This document shows, in pieces, positions 1 through 10,604 of a stretch of 64,000 bases of DNA (positions are counted from its first letter, which is position 1; the number at the start of each line of letters is the position of its first letter). The translations under genes and the position numbers were made by a program. A model generated the notes under the pieces. The model worked only from the letters and a program-made list of their open reading frames with translations. It had not been told where the DNA came from and did not search any database. This stretch comes from JACMNW01 sp031406155. Its GTDB lineage: Bacteria > Pseudomonadota > Alphaproteobacteria > Rhodobacterales > Rhodobacteraceae. The stretch covers positions 1 through 64,000 of the forward strand of contig JANOGW010000056.1 of NCBI GenBank assembly GCA_031406155.1, in the 5' to 3' direction.

Positions 1-1823
1 GCCACGCGACGCAGAACAACGCCGTCATTCAGATCGGCTGACGCTTGCCAAAGCACCAATCCCACCCGCATATGCGGTGCCACTCGCTTCAGTCGGCGGA
101 TGTGCAGCAACGATGCCCGCGACGGCGCGGTATCAAGAAAATTCAGTATGACACAACTGGCATCCAGATCCGTGACCCCGGCGAACCTGCTGGGCGTCAG
201 ATCCGAGTGCGACAGGATCGTCACCTGCGCCCCATCTGACGCCGCAGCCTGCGCAAACATACCGGCGGCCACATCGTCAAGGCGCGTCCGGCCCCCAAGT
301 ACAACAAGACGCCGCCCCGTACCGGGAAGACCGGTCTTGCCGTCACCGGTGGGTGCCATGGTGTCACCACCTGCAAGTGCTGCAATCGCACCATTGGCGC
401 CTGCCAGTTCGGCCGCCACGACCTGATCCAGTTCGGTTAGCAAATGCTCGGCTGTGTCGGCAAATCGGGTGAGCTGTTCTTGCGACAGAACCCCGCGTTC
501 GTAATCGGCCTGTGCCAGCAACAATGCAGGAATGCCGACATCCCGATGGTAGTCTGCGATGAACTCTTCCTCCAGCAGTTCTTCTGCGCGCAAGGTGCTC
601 TCTACCGTGTCACCGACCAGCAGGCGCTGGTACAGGCGGGAATGCGCGGCCAGTACCGGCCGATCGCCAAACAGTACATCAAACACCTCGAACTGCGGAA
701 TGTACCGGCCGACCACCACAAGACAGACGGTCAGCGGTGTTGACAGAACCAGCCCCAACGGCCCCCAGACGAAGGTCCAGAAAATCGCCGAGATGATGAT
801 GGCGAGCGGGCTGACACCGGTGCGCGAACCATAAAGCCAAGGCTCGATCACGTTCGAGCTGATCAGTTCGACGGTCAGGAACAACGCCCCCGTCCAAAGC
901 ACCATCGACCAGTCGGGTGACACCGCGAAGGCCAGAAACAACGGAAAGATCGCCGCCAGAATCGGCCCGATGTAGGGCACGAACCGCAAGACCAGCGTCA
1001 GCATACCCCACAGCACAGCATTCGGCACCCCGATAAGCAGCAGACCGATCCCGATCGGCACGGCATAGATGATGTTCACCAAAAGCTGGATCAGCAGGTA
1101 GGTGCCTACACGCGTGCCAGCATCTTCGATCACTTGGGTGGTGCGGTTTATATCGTTTGCCCCGACAAGACGGATAAAGCGGTCACGCAGTTCGTCCCGC
1201 TCCAGCAACATGAAGACGACGACGACAATCACCAGTCCCGCAGTTGCAATCGGCTTGACGAGGGGCAGCACCAGATCGCCGAGTGTTTCAAGCGAGCTGC
1301 GATTTTCAATGACTTCAACCGCCATCGGCTTTTCCGCGTCACCCGACGCCGCATCACTTTCAGGGGTGATCGTCGCGATCTGCGCATTGATCTCGCCGAC
1401 CATCCGCGACAACCTTGCAACCAGACCATTCTCGGGCCCGGTATCTTGAAGGGCTTCCAGCTTGGTGACGATGTTGTCCTGAAACCTCGGCAATTCCTGC
1501 GCAAGCTGGCTGAACTGACCCGCCACCACCAGCCCGAACATCCCGATCACGGCAAAGGCGAGCGTAACCGTGGCGAGCACTGAGACGATCATCGGCAGAC
1601 CGACATTTCGCAATCGGGTGACCAGCGGCGATAGCGCAAAGGTGATCAGCACCGCTATGGCAAGCGGCAAGAAGACGTCACTGCCAAAGTGCAAGGCCGC
1701 AACAATGGCAATCGTCGTTGTCACCACACTGCCCGATGGCCTTTGCGCGTATGACTGCCGCAACTGTCGCAATGCCATTCCACTGTCGGGGCGGCCATCT
1801 GCCGGTTCCGTGATTTTCGGCAT
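1..1823 (-). CDS. AI-2E family (PerM-like) membrane transporter, 3' end outside window
   Basis: An open frame starts at ATG 1823 (MPKITEPADGRPDSG) and runs off the window start without a stop, giving at least 607 residues. The first ~370 residues are an AI-2E/PerM-type permease: a hydrophobic pair near 25-95, a cytosolic-looking middle segment, then a cluster of membrane segments with LRFVPYIGPILA near 275-290 and the family-like VIEPWLYGSRTGVSPLA near 320-340. From about residue 378 the sequence becomes hydrophilic and continues for at least 230 residues, with a second part that looks nucleotide-binding or receiver-like (RRLVVLGGRTRLDD). Typical family members end near 350-400 residues, so this is a long variant. 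The transported substrate is unknown; AI-2 export is only the family name. The fold assignment is good and the function is weak. Confidence 0.85.
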   Translation of the reverse strand, partial: MPKITEPADGRPDSGMALRQLRQSYAQRPSGSVVTTTIAIVAALHFGSDVFLPLAIAVLITFALSPLVTRLRNVGLPMIVSVLATVTLAFAVIGMFGLVVAGQFSQLAQELPRFQDNIVTKLEALQDTGPENGLVARLSRMVGEINAQIATITPESDAASGDAEKPMAVEVIENRSSLETLGDLVLPLVKPIATAGLVIVVVVFMLLERDELRDRFIRLVGANDINRTTQVIEDAGTRVGTYLLIQLLVNIIYAVPIGIGLLLIGVPNAVLWGMLTLVLRFVPYIGPILAAIFPLFLAFAVSPDWSMVLWTGALFLTVELISSNVIEPWLYGSRTGVSPLAIIISAIFWTFVWGPLGLVLSTPLTVCLVVVGRYIPQFEVFDVLFGDRPVLAAHSRLYQRLLVGDTVESTLRAEELLEEEFIADYHRDVGIPALLLAQADYERGVLSQEQLTRFADTAEHLLTELDQVVAAELAGANGAIAALAGGDTMAPTGDGKTGLPGTGRRLVVLGGRTRLDDVAAGMFAQAAASDGAQVTILSHSDLTPSRFAGVTDLDASCVILNFLDTAPSRASLLHIRRLKRVAPHMRVGLVLWQASADLNDGVVLRRV

Positions 1824-1908
1824 ACGCCAGACTCCCAATTTTCAGCAAAAACGCCCGGTGAAACGCTTTGGTTCCCGCCCGATCCGTGCGCAAGCCGAAG
1901 AGTTGCTT

Positions 1909-4900
1909 TCAAGCATCGACCGCTACGTCCGGCACATCGACCAGAACCTTTCCCAAGACGATGCAAAGTTCGTGCGACCCGTCCACCAGCGGAACGATCA
2001 CGCCATTCGGGTCTGCCTGCATCGGCGCACCGTTCAGTCGCGCCGATGCAATACCGTTACCCGACTCATCCGGGTTCTGCACGGTAATTGCGAACCTTGC
2101 TCCGCCCAGCGTGACGGTCGCCGACATTTCGGGCCAGGCTTTCGGGAAGCTCGGGTTCAACCGCAAATTTTGTGCCTCGCGGGTGAGGCCCAGAAGGCCT
2201 TCGATCCCGGCGCGGTACATCCAGCCGGCGGATCCAGTGTACCACGTCCAGCCGCCACGCCCCTCGTGCGGCGCAGTTGAATAGACATCGGCGGCAACGA
2301 CGTAGGGCTCGACCTTGTACCGGTCGGCGTCGGGCTGCTTCAGCGCATGGTTGACCGGGTTCAGCATGGCGAACAGCCGCCCCGCAGCGTCGCCATCGCC
2401 CAGTTTCGCATGTGCCATAATCGCCCACATCGCGGCATGGCTGTATTGCCCGCCATTTTCGCGCAAGCCTGGGGGATAGCCCTTGATGTAACCAGGGTCC
2501 AAGTGCGTCCGATCAAACGGTGGTGTGAACAACAGGGCAATACCGGGGTCAGGGCGGACCAGATGCCGGGTCATCGACGCCATGGCAATTTTGGCGCGCG
2601 CCGGATCTGCCGCACCGGAAAGCACAGCCCAGGATTGCGCGATGCTGTCGATCCGGCATTCATCGGACGCGGCTGACCCCAACACTGTGCCGTCATCGAA
2701 GGTGCCGCGCCGGTACCACTCGCCGTCCCAGCCTTTCGCCTCGATCGCCTTGCGCACCGCAGTTGCGTGCGCGCGCCACCGGTCTGCCCGTGCTGCGTCA
2801 CGCGTGTCGGCCAGCGGTGCCATCATGTCGATTGTCGCGATCAACAACCACCCCAGCCAGACGCTGGTGCCGCGACCGGCCTCGCCGACGCGGTTCATGC
2901 CATCGTTCCAATCCCCGGTGCCAATCAGGGGCATACCGTTTTCCCCCGTTAGTTCAATGGCTTGATCCAGACCCCGGGCGCAATGTTCGAACAGGCTGGC
3001 GGTGGTTTCCGAAACCGTCGGCAGAAAGAAGTCGTCATGCGCGCCGGGGGGCACCGCAGGCCCGTGCAGGAACGGCACCGCCTCGTCCAGGATGCCAGTG
3101 TCACCCGACACTGCGACATAGCGCGCAACACCGTAGCCCAGCCAGACGCGGTCATCCGATATGCGCGTGCGTACCCCCTGCCCCGAATGTGGCAGCCACC
3201 AATGCTGCACGTCGCCTTCGGGAAACTGCCGACTGGCCGCCCGAAGCAAATGCGCCCGCGTCATGTCCGGGCGGCTGAACGTCAGCGCCATGCCGTCTTG
3301 CAGCTGATCGCGAAAGCCGTAAGCGCCGCTGGCCTGATAAAACCCGGCCCGCGCCCAGATCCGGCAGGCAAGCGTTTGATACAGCAGCCAGCCGTTCAGC
3401 ATGATGTCCATCGACCGGTCCGGCGAGGTCACCTGGACGGACGTCAGCACGCCGGCCCAGTGTTGCTTTACCGTCGCCAGAATCTCGGTCGCGTTCGTCT
3501 CTCGCATTCGCAGGATCAGCGCTATTGCCGCTGCCTCGCTGTCGGCCTGACCCAGCAAGAATACCATTTCCACCGTCTCGCCAGGTTGCAAGGTCACGCG
3601 ACGTTGAAGGGCCGCGCACGGATCCAGCGCCGGGCCGATGCGCCCGGACAGGGGTTTCGAGCTAAGGCCAAAAGGGGCGGCCAACGTACCGCCAGGCCCG
3701 ATGAACTCCGCCCGGTCCGCCGTCTGACTGCTGGTGGCCGCACCAAAGTCGGCGAAGGCCACGCGGCCCGGAAATGCCGTGCTGAAAGTGTTCTGCGCCA
3801 GAATAGCGCCTGTTTCCGGCTCGGTCCTCGTCATCACATAGGGCGCCGACGCACTGCGCGATGTGCCCAACACCCACTCGGCATACGCGGTCACCGACAG
3901 TTGCCGTGCAGTTGGACCAGTGTTGCGCAGGGTCAGGCGGCTGATCTTTACGGCGGCGTCGAGTGGCACAAGCTGGATCATCTCGGCAGAGATGCCGTGG
4001 CTGTCGTTCTGAAACGCCGAATAGCCAAAGCCGTGCCGAGCGATGTAGGTACCGGGGCCCCGTATTGGCAATGCGGTCGGCGTCCATAGGTGACCGGTTT
4101 CCAGATCTTGCAGATAAATTGCCTCGCCCGCAGGGTCGGTCACCGCATCGTTCGACCATGGCGTCAGCTGGTTTTCGCGGCTGTTTTCAGACCAGACATG
4201 GCCGCTGCCTTCGGCAGAAACCTGAAATCCGAAGCCTTGGTTGGCAATGACATTTATCCATGGCGCGGGCGTGGTTTTCCCATCACGCAGCAACGTTACA
4301 TATTCGCGGCCATTGTCGGCAAAGCCGCCGATCCCATTGAAGAACTCCAGTTCAGGCAGCCTCGGAGTTGGCGGCGTGGGCGCTGGTACCTGCACGCTCA
4401 CGGCGACTGGTGTAGTGAGGAGGTTTGGCGCAAGTGTCGCCAGTTGTTGGCTTATGTCACCGCGACTGGCGACTAGCATCACCCGCGCCAACGACATCAG
4501 ATGCGCGCGTGCACCCGGGTTCAGAAAATCGGCCCGCAGGGTGTGAATACTGCCCTGCGCCGCCGCATGAATACCCGCCGCGCGAGGACGCGAGCGTGCT
4601 GCGCGAACGGCGCTGTCGATGCCGATCTGAAGATCCTGCACATAAGACGAAGACCGGTCATTCAGGATCACCAGATCAACCGACAACTGACGCATACCCC
4701 AATATTCATGCGCGCTCAGTACCTGATGCAGAACGGCCATATCGTCAGCATCATCGATCTGCAAAAGCACTATCGGCAGATCACCGGAAATCCCTAACGC
4801 CCAAAGCGCCGATTGCGGCCCGGCCCCTTCGACAATCTGACTGGACGAAGCACGCAACCGCGCATCACCGCGCATCACCATGCCGCCCAGTGTTTGAAAA

Positions 4901-7900
4901 TCGGCGGCGGCGGCGTGTGTAATACCCAGATGGCGCAATTGCACCTGCGCCTGGGTCCAAGCCAGCGTTGCCGCCCGCGAAAACGCCGATGCATCACGGT
5001 GACGATCAACCAGGTCAAGCAGCGCATCGGGGGACGACGCAACCAAGGTCCAGAACGTCACACGGGTTACCCCGCCGGCGGGAATACTGACGCGACGGCG
5101 GATCGAGAAGATCGGGTCCAGCACCGTGCCAATCGTGCCCGACAGCGGGCTATCGGCCATCATCGGCTGCCCGATACTTCGCCCGCGCCCGATAAACTTG
5201 GCACGGTCCGTCTCGATCTGCATGGGGGCTGTTTCGGCACCTTCGATAACGCTGATATGGGCTGCCCACACCTCGGGGTCGTGGGGTGACCGACGCCGCC
5301 GGGTGGCAATGATCACACCCAGTTCGGGCAGGTAGTCCGTCACCACGAACATCTTTGAAAACGCAGGATGCGCCTGATCTGATGACATCGGCGCCAGCAC
5401 CAGTTCGGCGTAAGACGTCAATTCCACCTCTCGTGCACGTCGGCCGGTATTGGTCAGCGTCACGCGCCGCGCCTCAGCGTCGTCTTCGGCGGATACAACC
5501 ACTTCGGTATGGCTGGTGAACCGTGGCGCCGAATGACTGAAGGTTACTTGATGTTCGCTGAAAACTGCGCGGTGTCGTTCCATATCGGCGCGGGTTGGCT
5601 GCACGCCTGCCGACCAGACCTGACCGGTGGTGGTATCGCGGGCAAAGATGAAAGAGCCAAGCGCGGCTTGCGTTTGTTCCTCGCGCCAGCGGGTAATGTT
5701 CATATCGCGCCAGCGGCTGAAGCCCTCGCCGGTTGGCGTCAGCATCACGCCATAGTTGCCGTTCGACAAAAGATGCGCCGTGGGGACGCTGTCGGCGGGC
5801 GCATCAAAGATGCGGACCGTTGGCACATCACTGGCGTCCTTGGCCGCCACCAATACTTCTTTGGCGCGCGGCGGAGCGGTTGCGACATCGCGCGGCACAC
5901 GTTCCTGAAGCAGCAACTCGGCCCCTTGGATCATCGGTTCGGCATGGAACCGGTCGCGCAGCCGCCCGTTCTGCAGGGTGTTGGCGATGGCCGTGATCGT
6001 CATACCCTGGTGATGCGCCATAAAGCTGCGTACGATGGCATGGTCTTGCTTGTCTTGCAGCCGTGACAGCGTGAAATCGACTGCTTCATAAAACCCATAG
6101 CGCCCTTCGGCCCCCAACGCCGCCAGCCGCGCGTAGTTAAGTTCGGCTGCGACCGGGTCAATCATCGCGGCCAATCCAGTTGCATAGGGCGCGATCACCC
6201 GGTTTTCGCTAAGCCCGCGTTTCAGGCCAAGGCCCGGTACGCCGAAGTTGGAATACTGATAGGTCATTTCCAGATCGCGAGCGTTGTAGGACGACTCCGA
6301 TATCCCCCATGGCACCCCAAGGGCGGCGGCATAGCTTTGCTGGCGCGACACGGTCAAACGGTTCGTCTGTTCCAGAACCGATCCCGCAGGCGCCCGCATT
6401 ACCAGCGACGGCATCAGGTACTCGAACATGCTACCCGACCATGATATCAGCGCCGAGCCAGCGCCTATGGGCGTGGCGGCGCGGCCCAGCCGGAACCAGT
6501 GCCGGGTATCGACATCACCCTTGGCGACGGCAAACAGGCTGGCCAGACGCGCCTCAGACGCCAAAAGATCGTAGCAATTGGCGTCAAGACGGTTGGTTGC
6601 CAACGAAAATCCAATAGACAGCAGCTTTTTGTCCCGCTCCAGCAAAAAGCCAAATTCCATACCTGTGGCGAACGTTCGCGCCATCGTTTCAACTTCGGCC
6701 AACAACGCGGGGTCCGTCGGTTCAGTGAGATCAGCAAGCTGGTCTGTCAGGCACCGATGGATTGCGGTTGTCCAGAAAACGATACTGGCCCCCGGCTCGC
6801 CCAATCCTCGTGCAATTTCCACAGCCTTGGCCGCATCGGGCAAAAGCGCCCGCAACGTCGTGTCCGGTGCATCAATCGCCAGCGCAAGATCGTCCAGCAC
6901 TTGGTCCAGTCCGGTCATAACGGGACCGTCCTGCAATGATTGCCGGGCAAGATAGATAGTGTCGCGAACCGCCTCGCGGCGCACCGTGTCGGGCACCGGA
7001 ACGCGGCCCCACTCACGGCAGGCTTGTGCCACGGCAATCAGGTGGCCCGCCAGATTGCCACTGTCCACTGACGACACATACGCAGGCTCCAGGACCCGCA
7101 GGTCGCGGGTATCGTGCCAGTTGTAAAGATGCCCACGGTAGCGCGACATCCGCTGCATGGTTTGCAGCGTGTCTTTCATCCGCAGCAGGGCCGCCGTTTG
7201 CCCGATCCATCCCATGTCGCGGGCTACAACGGTGGACAGAAGATAAAGCCCGATGTTGGTCGGCGACGTACGGGTGGCAATTGCCGGTTTCGGGATTTCC
7301 TGAAAGTTGTCGGGCGGCAGAAAGTTTTCTTCCGCCGTCACGAAGGTTTCAAAATACCGCCACGTCCGCCGCGCAATCAGCCGCAGTGCCTGCGTTTGTT
7401 CCACCGAAAGCGGCGCAACTGGCCTTGCCGTTCTGGGCAAACTGATGTGCCGGGCCACAGCGGGTGCCGCAAGCCAAGCCAATGCAAACGGAGTCAAAAG
7501 CGGCGTGACAGCGGGATTAACCAGCCAAGCCACCGCACAAAGACCCAGACCTAACGCGAGGCCGGGTGCCATGCGCCGATACTGACCGAGCACCGACAAC
7601 TGCGCGCTGCCGCCAGACCGCGCCGCTGTCACCCACTCCAACAAATGTCGCCGGGATACCGTCAGCCTCCAAACGGTGCGGACAGTTGCATCCAGCATGT
7701 TGGCAGCCGTATCCGCAAGCAACACCAGCGACAACGTAATGTGGCCAATTGCAATCAGCGCGTCATTGCCCAATGCAGCGAAATGGCTGCGCAACGTCAC
7801 CCCGGCACGCTCTGGCACTATGCCGAACGGCAACGACAGAAGGCGCGGCAATGCCAGCATCGACACCACGATGATCGTCCATACGACCGCGACCGTCGGC

Positions 7901-10413
7901 GTCATAAGCCAACCCGCAAAAAGCGACGTTATAGCGAGCGGTGCCAACAGAGACCGCCGCAGATTGTCGATCATTTTCCAACGGCCGACGGCGGGAATGC
8001 CGCCGCCGTCGTGACGCCGCGCGCCAAAGATCCAAGGCAGCAACTGCCAATCGCCCCGCGCCCATCGGTGATGCCGCCGCACATCGACCTCGTGGCGGCT
8101 TGGAAAATCTTCGACCACCTCGATATCGGACGCCAGTGCCGCCCGCGCGAACACCCCCTCAAACAGATCATGACTTAGCAGGGTATTGTCTGGTACCCGA
8201 CCCGCCAGCGCAGCCTCGAACGCATCGACATCATAAATGCCCTTGCCGGTGAAGGATCCTTCTTCAAACAGGTCCTGATAGACGTCCGACACCGCCGCCG
8301 CATAAGGCTCTATTCCGCCCTGACTGGAAAAGACTTGCTGATAAACCGACCCCTCCTGCCCGACCGGCAGTGCAGCCGTAACGCGCGGCTGCAAAATCCC
8401 GTAACCGCCAGTCACTCGCTTGGCCGCGTCGTCAAACCGAGGCTGGTTCAGCGGATGCGCCATCTTGCCGATCATCTGCCGCACGGTTCCGCGCAACAGC
8501 CGCGTATCGGCGTCCAGAGTTATGACGTAGCGAATGTCTTGCGGCACGACGCCGCTGATAACCGCAAAACTGGTATCTTTGGCACCGCGCAACAGCCGGT
8601 TCAGTTCCGCAAGCTTGCCGCGCTTGCGTTCCCAGCCCATCCAGACGCCTTCAGACGGGTTCCACAAACGACGGCGGTGCAAAAAGTAGAAACGATCCCC
8701 ATCGTCAGACGGATAGGCTGCGTTCAACCGCGCAATCGCGTCGGTCGCCGCAGCCACCAATACGGCGTCCTGCGCCGTCGTCTCGGTATCCGCATCCATC
8801 GCGTCCGACAGCAGCGCATAATGCACCGAACCACCTGCGCTGGACAGATGATGCACCTCCAGCCGCTCGATCTGCGTCGCTAACTCCACCGTGTCATGCA
8901 ACAGCACCGGGACCGCTACCAAAGTACGCAACTGCGCCGGAATGCCCTTCGCAAGATTCAGCCCCGGCAATGGAGTTGGCGGAACCGAGCGCGTAACGAC
9001 AGTGTTCACAATTGCCGCACCAAGGTCCGCCGCCAGAGCAGTTCCAGCGATAGCAAGTAGTGCCAATGCCAGCAAACCTGCCCCTGCAGCACTCGCCAGT
9101 GATAGCCCAAGTACAAGGATCGCCAATGACACGACCGCAATCGCGGCCAGATATCCGCCCAAGCCCAGTCGCGCGATGCCACGCCAAAAACGCAGCCGTG
9201 CGGGAACCAAGAACCCCAGCTTTTTTTCAAGCGCCACGCGCCCTTGGCCAATCAGCCAATGCCCCGGGTCATGGCTTTGCGCCGTATCACCCTGCCCGGC
9301 AAGCGCCAGACATGCCTCTGCCACCGCATTTTCGGTCAGGCCCGACCTGCGCGCCAGAATCTCAACCTCGGTCCGGTAGCGGTTCCGCGTCGCGAAATCC
9401 ATTTGCGCAAAGGTCGGGCTTTCCCGAAGCCGCGCGTCAACCAGACTGACTTCTTCAAAGAAGTCCGCCCAATCCATTTCAGACACCAGCCGCATTGAGG
9501 TAACAATATTCCGCATGGTGACGTTGGATGCGCCAAGTCGCAGCTGCGCATTCGCGATCACCTCATCAATCGAGCTGCCTTGCCGATGTAGCCGGTCCTC
9601 CAGCCATCCAAAAAGCGGCGTCTGCGCCGGATCAGATCCCCGCAGACGTTTGGCCAGCTGCGCGGCCACAATCTGTGATAACGGTGCCGCATCGTAGGGT
9701 GCGACCACCTTTTGCATGGCAAACAGTTGCGATCGCCCCGACGATTGGTGGGCTGCAAAAACTGCATCCACCATCGCATCTGCTTGCGCCCGCAATTCCT
9801 GACCTTCGACGATCTGCACGGCCAGACGGCGCATGTTTTCCACCAGCACAATGCGCAGGGTAATGGCCACGGCCCACAGCTCGCCGATCATCAGCGGCTG
9901 CACCTGTTGGTAGGCGCGGACAAAGCGGGCAAGGATCGGCCCCGACATCAAGCTGTCGGTGTGCGCCACATAGCCCCATGCCAACCCGAAAACACGTGGG
10001 TATCCGGCAAACGGCCCGTCTTTCAGCTTCGGCAATTGACGGTAGTAGCCGGGTGGCAGATCATCCTTGATCTGGCGCAACTGTTGCTCGACCAGATGAA
10101 AGTTATCCAGAAGCCATTCTGCTGCCGGCGTGATCGTTTGCTTGGCCTGCAACGCCTGCGCGCAGGTTCGGTAAGCCCCCAGCAGGAGTTCGGCATTATC
10201 GTTGACGCGGCTGCTTAACTTGCGAACCCGTAGCCGCCTGCCTGTGCTGATCTGCTGCGCCACCGCCAACGTCTGTGCGTGATGCTCCAGCCGTTCAGCA
10301 CCGAAAAGATCAGCACGGATCGCAGCGCCATCTTCCCACAAATCGGCCGACCCAATAATGCTGTTCCGCGCAAGCAACTTTTGCGCGGCCTGCAGAACCT
10401 TGCCTAGTGTCAC
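1909..10413 (-). CDS. ndvB: Cyclic beta-1,2-glucan synthase (NdvB/ChvB type)
   Basis: This 2834-residue inner-membrane enzyme polymerises glucose from UDP-glucose, cyclises it and trims the chain to make periplasmic cyclic beta-1,2-glucans. Membrane segments lie near residues 408-451, a GT84-type glucosyltransferase follows with LDADTRL near 634 and ARGDWQLLPW near 789, and further membrane segments lie near 830-860 and 950-970. A glucoamylase-like region carries HHQGMTITAIANTLQNGRL near 1468. Two carbohydrate-binding repeats and a C-terminal GH94 phosphorylase-like domain follow, with GTGDWNDGMNRVG near 2497; the Asp of GDWND is the expected general acid. Length matches rhizobial and Brucella Cgs proteins (about 2800-2870). 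The start is GTG 10413 because the frame closes 9 codons upstream and the GTG overlaps the preceding gene's TGA (GTGA), implying translational coupling. Confidence 0.95.
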   Translation of the reverse strand: MTLGKVLQAAQKLLARNSIIGSADLWEDGAAIRADLFGAERLEHHAQTLAVAQQISTGRRLRVRKLSSRVNDNAELLLGAYRTCAQALQAKQTITPAAEWLLDNFHLVEQQLRQIKDDLPPGYYRQLPKLKDGPFAGYPRVFGLAWGYVAHTDSLMSGPILARFVRAYQQVQPLMIGELWAVAITLRIVLVENMRRLAVQIVEGQELRAQADAMVDAVFAAHQSSGRSQLFAMQKVVAPYDAAPLSQIVAAQLAKRLRGSDPAQTPLFGWLEDRLHRQGSSIDEVIANAQLRLGASNVTMRNIVTSMRLVSEMDWADFFEEVSLVDARLRESPTFAQMDFATRNRYRTEVEILARRSGLTENAVAEACLALAGQGDTAQSHDPGHWLIGQGRVALEKKLGFLVPARLRFWRGIARLGLGGYLAAIAVVSLAILVLGLSLASAAGAGLLALALLAIAGTALAADLGAAIVNTVVTRSVPPTPLPGLNLAKGIPAQLRTLVAVPVLLHDTVELATQIERLEVHHLSSAGGSVHYALLSDAMDADTETTAQDAVLVAAATDAIARLNAAYPSDDGDRFYFLHRRRLWNPSEGVWMGWERKRGKLAELNRLLRGAKDTSFAVISGVVPQDIRYVITLDADTRLLRGTVRQMIGKMAHPLNQPRFDDAAKRVTGGYGILQPRVTAALPVGQEGSVYQQVFSSQGGIEPYAAAVSDVYQDLFEEGSFTGKGIYDVDAFEAALAGRVPDNTLLSHDLFEGVFARAALASDIEVVEDFPSRHEVDVRRHHRWARGDWQLLPWIFGARRHDGGGIPAVGRWKMIDNLRRSLLAPLAITSLFAGWLMTPTVAVVWTIIVVSMLALPRLLSLPFGIVPERAGVTLRSHFAALGNDALIAIGHITLSLVLLADTAANMLDATVRTVWRLTVSRRHLLEWVTAARSGGSAQLSVLGQYRRMAPGLALGLGLCAVAWLVNPAVTPLLTPFALAWLAAPAVARHISLPRTARPVAPLSVEQTQALRLIARRTWRYFETFVTAEENFLPPDNFQEIPKPAIATRTSPTNIGLYLLSTVVARDMGWIGQTAALLRMKDTLQTMQRMSRYRGHLYNWHDTRDLRVLEPAYVSSVDSGNLAGHLIAVAQACREWGRVPVPDTVRREAVRDTIYLARQSLQDGPVMTGLDQVLDDLALAIDAPDTTLRALLPDAAKAVEIARGLGEPGASIVFWTTAIHRCLTDQLADLTEPTDPALLAEVETMARTFATGMEFGFLLERDKKLLSIGFSLATNRLDANCYDLLASEARLASLFAVAKGDVDTRHWFRLGRAATPIGAGSALISWSGSMFEYLMPSLVMRAPAGSVLEQTNRLTVSRQQSYAAALGVPWGISESSYNARDLEMTYQYSNFGVPGLGLKRGLSENRVIAPYATGLAAMIDPVAAELNYARLAALGAEGRYGFYEAVDFTLSRLQDKQDHAIVRSFMAHHQGMTITAIANTLQNGRLRDRFHAEPMIQGAELLLQERVPRDVATAPPRAKEVLVAAKDASDVPTVRIFDAPADSVPTAHLLSNGNYGVMLTPTGEGFSRWRDMNITRWREEQTQAALGSFIFARDTTTGQVWSAGVQPTRADMERHRAVFSEHQVTFSHSAPRFTSHTEVVVSAEDDAEARRVTLTNTGRRAREVELTSYAELVLAPMSSDQAHPAFSKMFVVTDYLPELGVIIATRRRRSPHDPEVWAAHISVIEGAETAPMQIETDRAKFIGRGRSIGQPMMADSPLSGTIGTVLDPIFSIRRRVSIPAGGVTRVTFWTLVASSPDALLDLVDRHRDASAFSRAATLAWTQAQVQLRHLGITHAAAADFQTLGGMVMRGDARLRASSSQIVEGAGPQSALWALGISGDLPIVLLQIDDADDMAVLHQVLSAHEYWGMRQLSVDLVILNDRSSSYVQDLQIGIDSAVRAARSRPRAAGIHAAAQGSIHTLRADFLNPGARAHLMSLARVMLVASRGDISQQLATLAPNLLTTPVAVSVQVPAPTPPTPRLPELEFFNGIGGFADNGREYVTLLRDGKTTPAPWINVIANQGFGFQVSAEGSGHVWSENSRENQLTPWSNDAVTDPAGEAIYLQDLETGHLWTPTALPIRGPGTYIARHGFGYSAFQNDSHGISAEMIQLVPLDAAVKISRLTLRNTGPTARQLSVTAYAEWVLGTSRSASAPYVMTRTEPETGAILAQNTFSTAFPGRVAFADFGAATSSQTADRAEFIGPGGTLAAPFGLSSKPLSGRIGPALDPCAALQRRVTLQPGETVEMVFLLGQADSEAAAIALILRMRETNATEILATVKQHWAGVLTSVQVTSPDRSMDIMLNGWLLYQTLACRIWARAGFYQASGAYGFRDQLQDGMALTFSRPDMTRAHLLRAASRQFPEGDVQHWWLPHSGQGVRTRISDDRVWLGYGVARYVAVSGDTGILDEAVPFLHGPAVPPGAHDDFFLPTVSETTASLFEHCARGLDQAIELTGENGMPLIGTGDWNDGMNRVGEAGRGTSVWLGWLLIATIDMMAPLADTRDAARADRWRAHATAVRKAIEAKGWDGEWYRRGTFDDGTVLGSAASDECRIDSIAQSWAVLSGAADPARAKIAMASMTRHLVRPDPGIALLFTPPFDRTHLDPGYIKGYPPGLRENGGQYSHAAMWAIMAHAKLGDGDAAGRLFAMLNPVNHALKQPDADRYKVEPYVVAADVYSTAPHEGRGGWTWYTGSAGWMYRAGIEGLLGLTREAQNLRLNPSFPKAWPEMSATVTLGGARFAITVQNPDESGNGIASARLNGAPMQADPNGVIVPLVDGSHELCIVLGKVLVDVPDVAVDA

Positions 10414-10604
10414 TGAGTCGACATCGCGGCGCGCTGATCACCATTTACGTTCGCTTGCTGCTCCACGCTGAGGCCGGACGCCGCATCGGCCTTCGCCATC
10501 TGACGCGGCATCCTGCCAGAAGCGTCCGGTGTCGTGAATGTGAGATCGCCACGAACACGGCGTGTCATTGCGGCCCACTTGCTTTCGATTTGGTCCCAGT
10601 CCAT
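10410..10604 (-). CDS. Small hydrophilic protein coupled to ndvB
   Basis: A 64-residue protein begins MDWDQIESKWAAMTRRVRGD and ends overlapping the GTG start of the glucan synthase by four bases. ATG 10604 was chosen because AAAGGA lies eight bases upstream; an upstream in-frame extension lacks this. The N-terminus resembles the MNWDQIEGKWKQ opening of CsbD-like stress proteins, but the rest (Ala/Gln-rich, no membrane segment) does not let me assign that family firmly. The overlap suggests it is made stoichiometrically with, or regulates translation of, ndvB. No known ndvB partner of this kind comes to mind, so the function is unknown. Confidence 0.65.
   Translation of the reverse strand: MDWDQIESKWAAMTRRVRGDLTFTTPDASGRMPRQMAKADAASGLSVEQQANVNGDQRAAMSTQ

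Noticed and set aside
2962..4089. A 375-codon plus-strand frame inside ndvB
   Set aside because: It lies fully within the GH94-encoding part of ndvB on the other strand and shows no protein-like features.
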